Assembly (NCBI GenBank): GCA_003003925.1
Contig: PVWP01000007.1
Location: forward strand, 124,001-188,000
Length of the DNA stretch: 64,000 bases
Reading direction: 5' to 3'
From: Aphanothece cf. minutissima CCALA 015
GTDB lineage: Bacteria; Cyanobacteriota; Cyanobacteriia; PCC-6307; Cyanobiaceae
Positions 25,600 to 34,227 of this stretch are shown piece by piece (position 1 is the stretch's first letter; each line of letters begins with the position of its first letter). The position numbers and the translations under genes were made by a program. The notes beneath the pieces were generated by a model. The model saw only the letters and a list, made by a program, of their open reading frames with translations. It was not told where the DNA came from and did no database searches.

Positions 25600-25974
25600 T
25601 TGGGAGGGGCGGTGACACCCCGACCCTGGCGACCTCACACCCAGTCGTCAGCTGAACAACCTGGTGGCACTACACAACTAGGCCGCCAGGCGACTCCTCC
25701 AGGTGTGCCGGCGCTGGTCCGGTGCGCGTGGGACCGACAGCCGGGGGTTCTGACAGGGATGAATGTCTCGGCTGTAGTTATGGCCCTGGCATAAACGCCA
25801 ATCATCTTGATCGCGGACTTCCGCTGTCCCCGGCTGGTCGCTGAGCTGGCCTGCCGCCGGGTCCATTCCGGCATCGCGATCGGAGACCTGTGAATCGATT
25901 CATGACCGGCCCAAGGCCTGTGCTGGTCATCCATACGTCTCCGGTGCTGTGCTGGAGGTCGCGTCTCTGATCCG
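25600..25974. other. Non-coding accessory gap, nothing recognised
   Basis: Between the IS481-type remnant and the coiled-coil gene about 370 bp carry only short frames with no family resemblance that I can see. Part may be further debris of the mobile element. No tRNA, riboswitch or repeat array was found. Confidence 0.4.
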
Positions 25975-26484
25975 ATGACCAATAGCGAGCAAGGGGAGCT
26001 GGGCCTCCTCCTGCCAGACCCTGCATCGACCCCGGTGGCGTCCGATCCAGCCCAAGCCGCACTGGCGTGCAAAGGCATCCGCTCCACCCAGGATTTCCCC
26101 GCCGATCTCAGCGCTCTCAGCCGGGAGCAGATCGAGCACCACTACCAGGCGATGCGCAACAGCCACGCCTCCCTTACCCGCTCGAGGGCCCAGTTGCAAC
26201 GCCGCTCAAGGGAGCTCACGGTGGCTCGCGAGCGTTTTCTGGAGACCCTTCGCAGCTATGAGGGCCGGTTGATGGCCCTGGGCCAGGAAAAGGCGGAGGC
26301 CCTCCGCATCGCCCGGGACATGCACCGGGAGCTGGAGGCCTTTGAGGACAAACAACAGGCCCTCGACGGCCTGTTGCAAGAGCTAGATGCCGCCAAAGAT
26401 GAGGCCGGCTACTGGAGCATCTTCAGCATCACACGGCTGATCGAGCGCATGCGCCGCCTGCTGCGCGGAGGAAGAGAGGGCTGA
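25975..26484 (+). CDS. Coiled-coil protein, 169 aa (first of a pair)
   Basis: After a Pro/Ala-rich N-terminus, residues about 55-145 form long charged helices with heptad character (LSREQIEHHYQAMRNS, RAQLQRRSRELTVARERFLETLRSYEGRL, ARDMHRELEAFEDKQQALDGLLQELDAAKDE). The end (WSIFSITRLIERMRRLLRGG) is an amphipathic, basic helix that could touch membrane. The next gene starts within its stop (TGATG), so the two are translationally coupled. Function unknown. Confidence 0.65.
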   Translation: MTNSEQGELGLLLPDPASTPVASDPAQAALACKGIRSTQDFPADLSALSREQIEHHYQAMRNSHASLTRSRAQLQRRSRELTVARERFLETLRSYEGRLMALGQEKAEALRIARDMHRELEAFEDKQQALDGLLQELDAAKDEAGYWSIFSITRLIERMRRLLRGGREG

Positions 26485-26963
26485 TGGGGGAACTGAGCGA
26501 TCGCTTCGGCGAGCTGATGGCGCGCATGGCCAAGGGCGATGCCGATCTGTTCCGCACCGTGGGCCAACAGAACGCCGCGATCCGCCAGCTGGTGGAGGAG
26601 ATGGCACCGGCAGAGGCCATCGGGGCCTTGAGTGAGTCCCCCCAGCCCTTGCTGCCGAAGGACCAATGCCATCCAGCAGCGCTCAAGGCCCGCTTCCGCA
26701 CGGCCGCAGCGGCCCATGCCCATCTGGAGGCCGCCCTGGGACCAGCTCCCACCAAGAAGAAAACCTGGGACCATCTGAGCTCCGTGTTTGCGAATGGCGC
26801 TTGGCCCGCCCCTGCACGCTCGCTGTCGGTAGCGGGAGCTGGTCGTGGCGGCGTCAGCGAGGAAGCTCTGGCCCAAACGGAAGCCCGGCTGTTGCGGCGT
26901 ATCGATCAGCTGGAAGAACGCCTGATTGGTTTGATCGAAACGCTGCTGTCAGGCAAGCCCTGA
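26484..26963 (+). CDS. Coiled-coil protein, 159 aa (second of a pair)
   Basis: An N-terminal helix (MGELSDRFGELMARMAKGDADLF) is followed by a Pro-rich centre and a C-terminal coiled coil (EEALAQTEARLLRRIDQLEERLIGLIETLL). No membrane segment or catalytic motif. The TGATG junction with the preceding gene suggests a stable complex of the two products. Not recognised. Confidence 0.6.
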   Translation: MGELSDRFGELMARMAKGDADLFRTVGQQNAAIRQLVEEMAPAEAIGALSESPQPLLPKDQCHPAALKARFRTAAAAHAHLEAALGPAPTKKKTWDHLSSVFANGAWPAPARSLSVAGAGRGGVSEEALAQTEARLLRRIDQLEERLIGLIETLLSGKP

Positions 26964-27077
26964 TGACAGCGCAGCCTGAGCCCCGTTCTCAACCACGACG
27001 ACCAAGGCAAGCGATCCGGCAGCTCAGGATCTGCCGGACAAACTGAGACGCGAGGACGTTCTCCCTGGCCGGAAGGC

Positions 27078-27737
27078 TCACCCCTTCAGCACCCCCCTCA
27101 GAAACCCATCACTCCAAGCCACCGCCGTCGCCCAGTTCTCCGCCTCGCTGAGGCCCGAACTCCGGGTGGGCTTGAAGCTGTGGTCCCCACTGGGGATCCA
27201 GCCCAGCTGCACCGCCGGCGAGAGGCTGTAGGTCTCCACCTCCTCGCGGCGGCTGAACGTGTCCCGCTCCCCCTGCAGGGTCAGGGTGGGCGTCTGCAGA
27301 GCGGCCAAGTGCTCGGTGCGCAGCTGCAGCGGCTTGCCGGGCGGATGGAAGGGATAGCCCAGGCACAGGCAGCCGCGCACCCCATCGCTGGCGGCCAGCT
27401 CATCCACCAGCAGGCTGGCCACCCGCCCGCCCATCGACTTGCCGCCGATGAACAGCGGCCGCTCCGGGCGCTCGCCCGTCTCCAGCCGCACCTGCTGGCG
27501 GAACGCCTCCTGCAGCACCGGCATCCGCTCGGGCCCCTGGCGGCGGCCCGTCTCGCGCATCCGGGCCATGTAGCCGAACTCGAAGCGCACCACCCGCCAG
27601 CCCGCCGCGGCCAGTCCGCCGGCCATTGCCGCCATGAACGGGCTGTCCATCGGTGTGCCGGCCCCATGGGCCAGGAGCACGGTGGCCGGCGCGTCGTCGG
27701 GGCCGTCGATCAGGCGGGGGGTGGAGCTGGTGCCCAT
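27078..27737 (-). CDS. Alpha/beta hydrolase of the KANL3/TEX30 type
   Basis: 219 residues from the ATG at 27737. The fold is marked by VLLAHGAGTPMDSPFM near the N-terminus, the nucleophile elbow IGGKSMGGRVAS (Ser in GKSMGG), an Asp in LQGERDTFSRREE and the catalytic His in SGDHSFKP. Relatives are small cytosolic hydrolases of unknown substrate. It is divergent from the exported protein at 27749, with only 11 bp between start codons. Confidence 0.8.
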   Translation of the reverse strand: MGTSSTPRLIDGPDDAPATVLLAHGAGTPMDSPFMAAMAGGLAAAGWRVVRFEFGYMARMRETGRRQGPERMPVLQEAFRQQVRLETGERPERPLFIGGKSMGGRVASLLVDELAASDGVRGCLCLGYPFHPPGKPLQLRTEHLAALQTPTLTLQGERDTFSRREEVETYSLSPAVQLGWIPSGDHSFKPTRSSGLSEAENWATAVAWSDGFLRGVLKG

Positions 27738-27748
27738 ACAGTCAGACC

Positions 27749-28318
27749 ATGACACGCCGGATCGGCTACACGCTGCGTCGCGCTGCACGGCCTGGGGCCA
27801 TGGGGGCCATCCTGCTGCTTGCGGCCGGATCGGTGACGGCGGCCGGATCGGCATGGGCCGACGGTCGCGGATCCAGCCCGGTGCTCCGCCTCGACGGGAT
27901 CGGCCCGTTGCGTCTCGGCATGGGCCGAGCCGAAGCCGTCGCCACCGGCTGGCTCTCCGATCCGGGCCCCGGCTGTGAGCTCGGCGGGCCGCCGCTGCCT
28001 GTCGTCTACAAGCTGAAAGGGCCCAAGGCGCCGGCGGGAATCGTTGGCACGGCCCAGTTCGAACGGGGCACGTTGCGGGTCTTCGCCTTCTCGGCCGGGG
28101 TGCGGACGTCGTTCGGCGTCGCCATTCCCGGCGGCACCGTGGCTGACCTGCTCAAGCGGGCCCGCGCCGCCGGCCTGTCCGCCACCTCGGTCTACGACGA
28201 GACCTTCGCCGGGCGGTTCGTCACGGTGAACCGGGGCGGCAAGCAGGTGCTCGGTGCGTTTGCCGAAAAGAGCGCGATCGCCACGATCGCGGTGCCCTAC
28301 GTGCCTGTCTGCGAATAG
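27749..28318 (+). CDS. Exported hypothetical protein, 189 aa
   Basis: The ATG at 27749 precedes a long signal peptide (MTRRIGYTLRRAARPG, then AILLLAAGSVTAAGSAWA). The mature domain starts LRLDGIGPLRLGMGRAEAVATG, a motif (GIGPLRLGMT/S) common to small periplasmic proteins of unknown function, and has two Cys, one near its start and one at its end. No catalytic motif seen. Confidence 0.7.
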   Translation: MTRRIGYTLRRAARPGAMGAILLLAAGSVTAAGSAWADGRGSSPVLRLDGIGPLRLGMGRAEAVATGWLSDPGPGCELGGPPLPVVYKLKGPKAPAGIVGTAQFERGTLRVFAFSAGVRTSFGVAIPGGTVADLLKRARAAGLSATSVYDETFAGRFVTVNRGGKQVLGAFAEKSAIATIAVPYVPVCE

Positions 28319-28357
28319 GGGCGAACCTGCGGGCGGAGGGTGGGGCGATTGGCGGCT

Positions 28358-28678
28358 TCAGGGAATCAACAGTTCCCTGTAATCGCCGCTCATGGTGGTC
28401 GCAACAGCAGCCCGGATGGCTTGCGTGGCCCTGCGAATCCTTGGCCAGCTGGTGGTGGTCAGGACCAGGATCGCGATGCTGCGGTCCTGGAGGTTCTGCT
28501 GATAACGAAGGTTGGTATCGGTCGTGATCAGCAGCTCGTAACCCTCCTGCTCCGCCAGCCGGATCAGTTCGCCATTGGTGACGGTGGACCAGCCCAGCTC
28601 GTAGGCCGTGGCCACGACGTGGCCTTCCAGATACCTGCGCAGGGGAACCGGTGTCCCCTGATCGAACAGGATCCGCAT
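28358..28678 (-). CDS. DUF5615 PIN-like protein (toxin partner)
   Basis: 106 residues: MRILFDQGTPVPLRRYL, TAYELGWSTVTNGELIRLAEQEGYELLITTDTNLRYQQ, then RSIAILVLTTTSWPRI. These are the hallmarks of the DUF5615 (Mut7-C/PIN-like) family, with Asp6 and the TTDTN acid pair as the nuclease centre. It directly follows a DUF433 gene, the standard partner, with adjacent stop and start (28678/28679). Confidence 0.82.
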   Translation of the reverse strand: MRILFDQGTPVPLRRYLEGHVVATAYELGWSTVTNGELIRLAEQEGYELLITTDTNLRYQQNLQDRSIAILVLTTTSWPRIRRATQAIRAAVATTMSGDYRELLIP

Positions 28679-28918
28679 TCAGACCACCGTCGCCGCCGTG
28701 CTCCGGGCGACATGCTCCAGAACTAGACGGGCCTGCGCGACGCTGACGCCAGGAAAGAGCTCGACGAACTCCTCAAGGGAAACGCCGTCTTCCAGATTTT
28801 CGAACAGGGCCGCCACCGGAATCCGGGAGCCGCGAAACACCCAGGCACCACTAACGCGCAGTGGATCGTGCTCCACGGCTGAACAATCCGCCCAGTCCAG
28901 ATCCGATCCAGTGGCCAT
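28679..28918 (-). CDS. DUF433 antitoxin
   Basis: 79 residues with the DUF433 pattern: VEHDPLRVSGAWVFRGSRIPVAALFENLEDGVSLEEFVELFPGVS and a C-terminal recognition helix AQARLVLEHVARS. DUF433 proteins are short winged-helix-like DNA binders paired with DUF5615. No evident operator was found upstream. Confidence 0.82.
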   Translation of the reverse strand: MATGSDLDWADCSAVEHDPLRVSGAWVFRGSRIPVAALFENLEDGVSLEEFVELFPGVSVAQARLVLEHVARSTAATVV

Positions 28919-29089
28919 GGGTCCAGCCGGCAGCCGACGTCTTCAGGGTAAACAGCTCGCCCGTGGGTGGTCGTGGCGCGGCTGTCTCTTCACGGCAGCT
29001 CCAGCCAATCGCGCAGGGTCAGATCCAGAGGGTCATGCCGTCCAGTCGTTCCCCCCTGGCACCAGAATCCGAGAGCCTGCCTTCCAACC

Positions 29090-29350
29090 ATGGGCGCGAT
29101 CCTGCTCACCGTTGTCACTGTGCTGCTCGGCTACGGCCTGGGTAAGGGCGTGCCCCGCCTGGTGCAGGGCTCGGGCCGCCTGGCGCGCCGCTCGCGCTTC
29201 AGCCAGCTGGCCTTCGGGTGCCTTCTGCTCGTTCCCTGGCTGGTGGGCATCGCCCTGGTGGTGCAGATCCCCCTGAACCTCGGGCTGCTGCTGCCGGCGA
29301 TCGGCTATGCGGCCGGCATGGCCTGGGGCCGCCGCAAGGTGGGGGTGTAA
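29090..29350 (+). CDS. Small two-helix membrane protein, 86 aa
   Basis: From the ATG at 29090 the product has three hydrophobic stretches: the N-terminus (MGAILLTVVTVLLGYGLG), LAFGCLLLVPWLVGIALVVQIPL, and LGLLLPAIGYAAGMAWG, separated by a basic loop (RLARRSRFSQ). Looks like a conserved cyanobacterial small membrane protein. Function unknown. Confidence 0.6.
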   Translation: MGAILLTVVTVLLGYGLGKGVPRLVQGSGRLARRSRFSQLAFGCLLLVPWLVGIALVVQIPLNLGLLLPAIGYAAGMAWGRRKVGV

Positions 29351-29393
29351 GCGGGCGCCACCAGCCCCTCACTTCATCCCATGGCAAGAGGTC

Positions 29394-29408
29394 ATAGGAT
29401 CGTCCTAT
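29394..29408. promoter_or_regulatory. Inverted repeat, probable UPF0175 operator
   Basis: ATAGGA-TCG-TCCTAT is a perfect 6-bp inverted repeat, 18 bp upstream of the UPF0175 gene's ATG at 29427. Its position at the promoter of a two-gene toxin-antitoxin operon fits an autoregulatory operator. Assignment is from symmetry and position only. Confidence 0.5.
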
Positions 29409-29426
29409 CCGTTCTTCCCTGCAGCG

Positions 29427-29795
29427 ATGGCCATGCGTGCCGTGAGCGTCAGCGGCCTCAAGAACAATCCGTCTGAGGCCCTGCGCCAGGCCAAGACGGA
29501 CATCATCGTGGTGCTCAACCGCGACCATCCCGACGCACTGCTGATGGGCCTTGACCAGCAAGGTCTCCTGCAGGCGCCGGGAGTCAGGCCAGCCCTGGCC
29601 ACGGCCCTCTTCCGCGAAGGCGAGCTCTCCCTGGCCAGGGCCGCCCGCGTGGCCGACATGGACACCGCCACCTTCATCGCCCATCTCTCGCGCCTCGGCA
29701 TCGCGGCGATCCGCTTGACGGAAGCCGAAACCCGCGCCGATCTCGACACCCTGGAGCAGTGGCTGCAATCGTCATCAGCGACGCCAGCCCCCTGA
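29427..29795 (+). CDS. UPF0175-family antitoxin with Phd-like N-terminus
   Basis: 122 residues. The N-terminal MRAVSVSGLKNNPSEALRQAKTDIIVVLNRDHPDALLMG resembles the Phd/YefM fold. The middle ALFREGELSLARAARVADMDTATFIAHLSRLGIAAI is the UPF0175 helix-turn-helix. Such proteins are the usual partners of DUF3368 PIN-like proteins, and here the DUF3368 gene overlaps it by 37 bp. Confidence 0.82.
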   Translation: MAMRAVSVSGLKNNPSEALRQAKTDIIVVLNRDHPDALLMGLDQQGLLQAPGVRPALATALFREGELSLARAARVADMDTATFIAHLSRLGIAAIRLTEAETRADLDTLEQWLQSSSATPAP

Positions 29796-30268
29796 TCGGC
29801 CTGGCCCAGGTCAACGGGATCGACTGGTTGCGCGAGCTGTTCGGAACCGTGCTCCTCCCCGCTACCGTGGCCGATGAGGTGCTCACCGGCAGGTTCACCG
29901 ATCAGGAAGCCAGGATCACCGCCGCGGTTGAGGCCGGTTGGCTGACGATCACGCCGGACCCCCAGCAGGGTCCGGCGTTGCCCGACCTCGACGAAGGCGA
30001 AGCGGCCAGCATCCGCCTGGCCCTCTCCAGACCCGGACCGGTGCTGCTGTTGATCGATGAACGGGCCGGAAGGGCCGTTGCCCACGAGCTCGGCCTGAAG
30101 GTTGCCGGCACCGCCGCGGTCATCGGCCTGGCCCGTCTGCGGGGCCTGATTCCATCGGCCCGGGCGGTGTTTGATGCGCTGCACAACAGTGATTTCCGCA
30201 TCGCTCCGGCCGTGATCACCACCGTTCTGAAGCGCTGTGGCGAGATCGACGACGACTCCGCCAGCTGA
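29759..30268 (+). CDS. DUF3368 PIN-like toxin
   Basis: 169 residues from a GTG. Motifs of the family: VISDASPLIGLAQ (first Asp), VADEVL, LDEGEAASIRLAL (Glu), LLIDERAGRAVA (Asp) and GTAAVIGLARLRGLIPS. The acidic residues line up with a PIN ribonuclease active site. It overlaps the UPF0175 gene and together they form the last toxin-antitoxin module of this zone. Confidence 0.84.
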   Translation: MAAIVISDASPLIGLAQVNGIDWLRELFGTVLLPATVADEVLTGRFTDQEARITAAVEAGWLTITPDPQQGPALPDLDEGEAASIRLALSRPGPVLLLIDERAGRAVAHELGLKVAGTAAVIGLARLRGLIPSARAVFDALHNSDFRIAPAVITTVLKRCGEIDDDSAS

Positions 30269-30272
30269 ACCC

Positions 30273-30584
30273 TCACCGCGGCAACTGCGATTCCAGCTCC
30301 CGAAGCCGCCCTTCGAGGGCCTCGATCCGCTCCAGGTAGGTGAGGGCCAGGGCCATCCCGGAGACGTTGAGGCCGAAGTCGTCGCGCAGGCGGGCGGCGC
30401 GGCGGGCCAGGCTCACCGTGTGGACGTGGAAAGTCCATACCGGCGCATGCTGGGCGCAGCGGAACACCCCGAACTGCACCAGTTCGATCACTTCCTCGTG
30501 GCCCAGCCCGGAGGCGGCCAGCAACTCCTCGAGGGCGACGGTGCACCCCTCGTCGTCGTCGGGAATCAGCAGGTCGTCAGCCAT
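30273..30584 (-). CDS. CbpM-like chaperone modulator
   Basis: 103 residues: [28 protein letters not shown] (MerR-like helices), then [43 protein letters not shown]. This is the CbpM pattern. CbpM binds the J-domain of CbpA-type co-chaperones and blocks DnaK stimulation. It overlaps the end of the adjacent DnaJ-type gene by 8 bp. Confidence 0.85.
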   Translation of the reverse strand: MADDLLIPDDDEGCTVALEELLAASGLGHEEVIELVQFGVFRCAQHAPVWTFHVHTVSLARRAARLRDDFGLNVSGMALALTYLERIEALEGRLRELESQLPR

Positions 30585-31566
30585 CGGTGGGGGGGGCTTC
30601 GAGGTGGTGGCGGGGGCTGAAGGCGGAGGCTTCGGCGAGTTCGCGGTACAGCGCCTGCTCCCGTTCGCCGATCGTTTCGGGCAGCACGATCTGAATCACA
30701 CCGTAGAGATCGCCCGCCCCGTCGCGCCGGTGGGGCAGGCCCTTGCCGGCCAGGCGCAGCTTCTGGCCGCTGCGCATCCCCGGCTTCAGGGTCACCGCGA
30801 CCGGGCCATCGAGGCTCGGCACGCTGATCTCGGCCCCCAGGGCGGCCTCCCAGGGGGCGATCGGCAGCTCCAGGTAGAGGTCGTGGCCCACGGCCCGGAA
30901 GCGAGGATGGGGCGCCAGCCGCACCTCCAGGTAGAGATCGCCGGGGGCGCCGCCGGCGATGCCGTCGCCGCCCTTGCCGGGCACCCGCAGCCGCTCCCCT
31001 TCCACCACGCCGCGGGGCACCCGGATCCGGCCGCTGCGGCTCTGCTTCTCCACCCGGCCATCAGCTCCCAGCACCGGAACGCTGAGCGAGAACGCCACCT
31101 CGGTGCCATGGGCGGCCTGCTCCAGGGTCAGCTCGGTGGCCACCTCCACGTCCTGGCCGCGGATCGGGAACGCGGCCCCCTGCCCCCGGGGGCCGCCGGC
31201 GCCACCAAAGCCCCCGCCACCAAAGCCGCCCGCGCCCCGGCCGAAGCCCATCTGCTCGAACAGGTCGGCCAGGTCCACCTCCTGCTGACGGCCGCCGCCG
31301 CGCGAGAAGCGGGTTTCCCACTCCGGCGAAGGATGGAACTCATCGCCGGGACGGTGGCGGCCGAGGTCGTCGTAGGCCTGGCGTTTCTCCGGATCCGAGA
31401 GGGTCTGATAGGCCTCGCTGATCTCCTTGAACGTCTCTTCGGCGCCCTCCTCCTTGGCCACGTCGGGGTGGTACTGGCGCGCCAGTTTTCGGTAGGCCTT
31501 CTTGATCTCCTCGGCGCTGGCGCCGCGCTCCACCCCCAGGCTGGCGTAGTAGTCCTTGAACTTCAT
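30577..31566 (-). CDS. DnaJ/CbpA-type co-chaperone
   Basis: 329 residues. The J-domain at the N-terminus ([33 protein letters not shown]) contains the HPD triad. A Gly/Phe-rich linker ([16 protein letters not shown]) leads directly to two C-terminal substrate-binding domains ([31 protein letters not shown]). There is no Cys-rich zinc finger, so this is the type II CbpA form. The start at 31566 gives the exact J-domain start; upstream codons are non-coding. CbpM follows. Confidence 0.92.
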   Translation of the reverse strand: MKFKDYYASLGVERGASAEEIKKAYRKLARQYHPDVAKEEGAEETFKEISEAYQTLSDPEKRQAYDDLGRHRPGDEFHPSPEWETRFSRGGGRQQEVDLADLFEQMGFGRGAGGFGGGGFGGAGGPRGQGAAFPIRGQDVEVATELTLEQAAHGTEVAFSLSVPVLGADGRVEKQSRSGRIRVPRGVVEGERLRVPGKGGDGIAGGAPGDLYLEVRLAPHPRFRAVGHDLYLELPIAPWEAALGAEISVPSLDGPVAVTLKPGMRSGQKLRLAGKGLPHRRDGAGDLYGVIQIVLPETIGEREQALYRELAEASAFSPRHHLEAPPTDG

Positions 31567-31779
31567 CGCAGCGTCCCTGCCCGGTGCCCGGGATCGGGGC
31601 CATCCTCCTATGCCCCCGCTGATCGCCCCGGCGGCGATGGTCTTTCTCCATGCCTCGGTGGGCCACGCCAAGCGATCCGGGGGCGATGCGGGTGCCCCGC
31701 CGCCTGGAAGCGGCTGGCGGCCGGTTCCTGAGGCGACGAACCACGCCCTGACGCGTCCGGTGTTCCCTTGGCGAGGGTG

Positions 31780-31804
31780 AAAAAAAGGGGGCCCAGCCCC
31801 CTTT
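31780..31804 (-). terminator. Rho-independent terminator of pstS
   Basis: On the minus strand the 9-bp stem AAAGGGGGC / GCCCCCTTT encloses a 3-base loop and is followed by a run of seven T. It lies 37 bp past the pstS stop and marks the end of that transcript. Confidence 0.85.
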
Positions 31805-31840
31805 CTGATCTTCAGCACCCTTGCGGGATGGGGCTGGGGA

Positions 31841-32893
31841 TCATTCCTTGATCTTTGCGATCTCGGCCTTGGCCCGCTCCAGCACCTCGCCTTTGATCGG
31901 CACGTAGCCCAGTTCGGCGGCTGTGGCCTGGGGTCCCTCCTGCAGGGCCCAGGTCAGGAACGTGCGCACGGCCTCCGCCTTTTCTTTCCCCTGTCCGCTC
32001 TGGTAGGCGAGGATCCAGGTGAAGGCGGCGATCGGGAAGCTGTCGGCACCGGCGGGATTGCATTCTTCCCCACCCAGACGCTCATCAAGCTTGATTCCGT
32101 TCAGGGCGGCAGCACCACTTTCCCCAGTGGCGAGCACAAAGTTGCCGGCCTTGTTCTGGAGCTTGGCGGGTTTGATCAAGCCTTGCACGTAGGCCTGGTT
32201 CAGGTAGCCGAGGGACCCTGGGGTGTTGCTGATCACACCGGCCACCCCTTCATTGCCCTTGCCACCCACGCCAACAGGCCATTGCACGGCTTTGCCCTTG
32301 CCGACTTTCTCTTCCCACTCCTTGGAAAAACAGGACAGGGAGTTGGTGAACACGTAGGTGGTGCCGGACCCGTCAGAGCGGTGGGCCACCGTGAGGGGCC
32401 TGTCAGGACAGCCAAGCTGCTTCCAGTTGGTGATCTTGCCGAGGAAGATGTCGGCGAGCTGGGCCTGCGTGAGCTTCAGATCGGGACAGTCAGGATTGTT
32501 GTAGGCCGGGGTCACCGTGCCGCCGAGCATGGGGATCTGAACGGCGCCACGCTCACCAGCGGCACCTTTCTTGAAATCCTCCTCGGAGAGCTGCTCATCC
32601 GTGGCGCCGAAATCGACGGACCCGGCCAGGAACTGCCGCACACCGGCGCCGGAACCCACCGACTGGTAATTCATCTTGTTTCCGGTTTCCGAGGCAAAAT
32701 CGCCGCCCCAGCGTTGGTAGGCCGCGGCCGGGAAGGTGGCTCCCGCCCCACTGATGGAGGGCAGCGATTTGCTGCCGCCTCCCCCCCCGCCACCGCAGGC
32801 TGTGGCCACCAAGCCAATCAGGGCGATGGAGGCCGGTGCGGCAAGGCGCACAGACCGGCTGCGCAGGGAGATCGAAACCATTCGGCGATGCAT
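31841..32893 (-). CDS. pstS: Phosphate ABC transporter substrate-binding lipoprotein PstS
   Basis: 350 residues. A lipoprotein-type signal (LIGLVATAC) places a Cys before a Gly-rich spacer. The mature protein begins [16 protein letters not shown], and has [39 protein letters not shown] and [10 protein letters not shown], the ligand loops of periplasmic phosphate-binding proteins. No pstCAB or phoBR genes are near, so this is an orphan binding protein. Its upstream region shows no clear CTTAACCT-type Pho box. A strong terminator follows. Confidence 0.93.
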   Translation of the reverse strand: MHRRMVSISLRSRSVRLAAPASIALIGLVATACGGGGGGGSKSLPSISGAGATFPAAAYQRWGGDFASETGNKMNYQSVGSGAGVRQFLAGSVDFGATDEQLSEEDFKKGAAGERGAVQIPMLGGTVTPAYNNPDCPDLKLTQAQLADIFLGKITNWKQLGCPDRPLTVAHRSDGSGTTYVFTNSLSCFSKEWEEKVGKGKAVQWPVGVGGKGNEGVAGVISNTPGSLGYLNQAYVQGLIKPAKLQNKAGNFVLATGESGAAALNGIKLDERLGGEECNPAGADSFPIAAFTWILAYQSGQGKEKAEAVRTFLTWALQEGPQATAAELGYVPIKGEVLERAKAEIAKIKE

Positions 32894-33044
32894 GGAAAGG
32901 CCTCCTGACAGCCTCCACTCCTAAGCGACGCGCTCAGGAATGTCTTTATGGGAACATTATGGTCGCCACCCAGGCGGGGCTCGGTCGTCTTCCGGCAGGC
33001 GTCGACGGGGCCGTCAGGCTGACCTCCGCTGCCCGGGGGTATCC

Positions 33045-34142
33045 CTAGTCGGTCGCCTGCTCCTCCTCCTCTTGCGGCAGGGGCGGCAGGGGCGGGGGCG
33101 GCGGCAGCACCTCCAGCCCGGGTGGGTTGGGCGCGGTGTCGGGGCCGATCAGATCCACGGCGGTGCGTTGCATCACCAGCCGGAAGCGCAGCGGTGCCTG
33201 GGTTTTGTTGATGAACTCCTGCACGGCAGCCACCTGAGCGGCCGTGGGCAGGTCGGGATCGGTCACCCGCACCCGGGCCCGGATCAGCGGAGGGTTCTGC
33301 TGCCAGTCGATGTTCAGGCCCACCATGTCGATGGCGGGATCGCCGCCGAGGGTGATCGTGCTGCTGCGCAGCCGTTGCTCGATGGCGGCCTCCAGCTGCT
33401 GGGCCTTGTTCTCCTGGCGGGTCTGGTTCGCCAGGCGGAAGAAGCTGCTGCCCAGGGGAATCACCAGCAGGGCGGTGAGCGCCACGCTGGTGAGGCCCAG
33501 GCGGCTGTGGAACAGCCGGCGCCGGTACACCTTCTCGAGCGTCCCGAGGGACGCCATCGCCCCCACCATGATCCCGAGCAGGTTGGTGGCGAACAGCAGC
33601 AGCGCGCCGTAGGCCTGCATCCAATCGGAGGAGGCCAGCAGGATCCCCACCACGCACATGGGCGGCACCAGGGCCACGGCGATGGCCAGGCCGGCCAGGG
33701 CCGAGATGGCGTCCTTGCGCAGCTTGGCGTACATCGCCACCGCCCCGGCCACCAGGGCCACCCCCAGATCCAGCAGGTTGGGGCTGGTGCGGTTCATCAC
33801 CTCACTGCCGAAGCTCGGGAAGGCCACCAGGTGGCTCACGGCCATCGCCAGCAGCACGCAGATCACCACCCCCAGCATCAGAGTGCGCAGGGCCCGCAGG
33901 AACATCGGCAGCCGCCCCCGCAGGATCTCGAAGGCCATCGCCTGCAGCGGCATGATCCAGGGGGCCACCACCATGGCGCCGATCACCACCCCGGGGCTGT
34001 TGGCCAGCAGGCCGAGGGTGGCGATCAGGGTGGCCCCCACGGTGAGCACCACGAAGACCTGGCTGAAGCTGGCGTCGTGCTCGAACTCCTGCTGCAGCGC
34101 GGCCAGCCGGTCGTCGGCCGCAGGGGCGGGGGGGGAGGTCAT
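33045..34142 (-). CDS. DUF389 (TIGR00341-type) membrane protein
   Basis: 365 residues from ATG 34142. Five to six helices in the first two-thirds, with the family signatures TLGLLANSPGVVIGAMVVAPWIMPLQAMAFEI and ALVPPMCVVGILLA, then a soluble C-terminal domain (about 245-340) with RVRVTDPDLPTAAQVAAVQEF and a Pro/Glu-rich tail. The function of DUF389 proteins is not established. It is divergent from the exported protein at 34228. Confidence 0.88.
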   Translation of the reverse strand: MTSPPAPAADDRLAALQQEFEHDASFSQVFVVLTVGATLIATLGLLANSPGVVIGAMVVAPWIMPLQAMAFEILRGRLPMFLRALRTLMLGVVICVLLAMAVSHLVAFPSFGSEVMNRTSPNLLDLGVALVAGAVAMYAKLRKDAISALAGLAIAVALVPPMCVVGILLASSDWMQAYGALLLFATNLLGIMVGAMASLGTLEKVYRRRLFHSRLGLTSVALTALLVIPLGSSFFRLANQTRQENKAQQLEAAIEQRLRSSTITLGGDPAIDMVGLNIDWQQNPPLIRARVRVTDPDLPTAAQVAAVQEFINKTQAPLRFRLVMQRTAVDLIGPDTAPNPPGLEVLPPPPPLPPLPQEEEEQATD

Positions 34143-34227
34143 GGCCGTGGCGGACTGTCGCACCGGACCCCATCCTGATGGCCCGCCGAGATACGTTCCA
34201 GAGCCACGCCATCCCGTTCCCCTTTCG

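Noticed and set aside
29759..29795. Overlap of UPF0175 and DUF3368 genes as evidence of a frameshift
   Set aside because: Both products are full length with intact motifs; overlapping genes are normal for this toxin-antitoxin pair.
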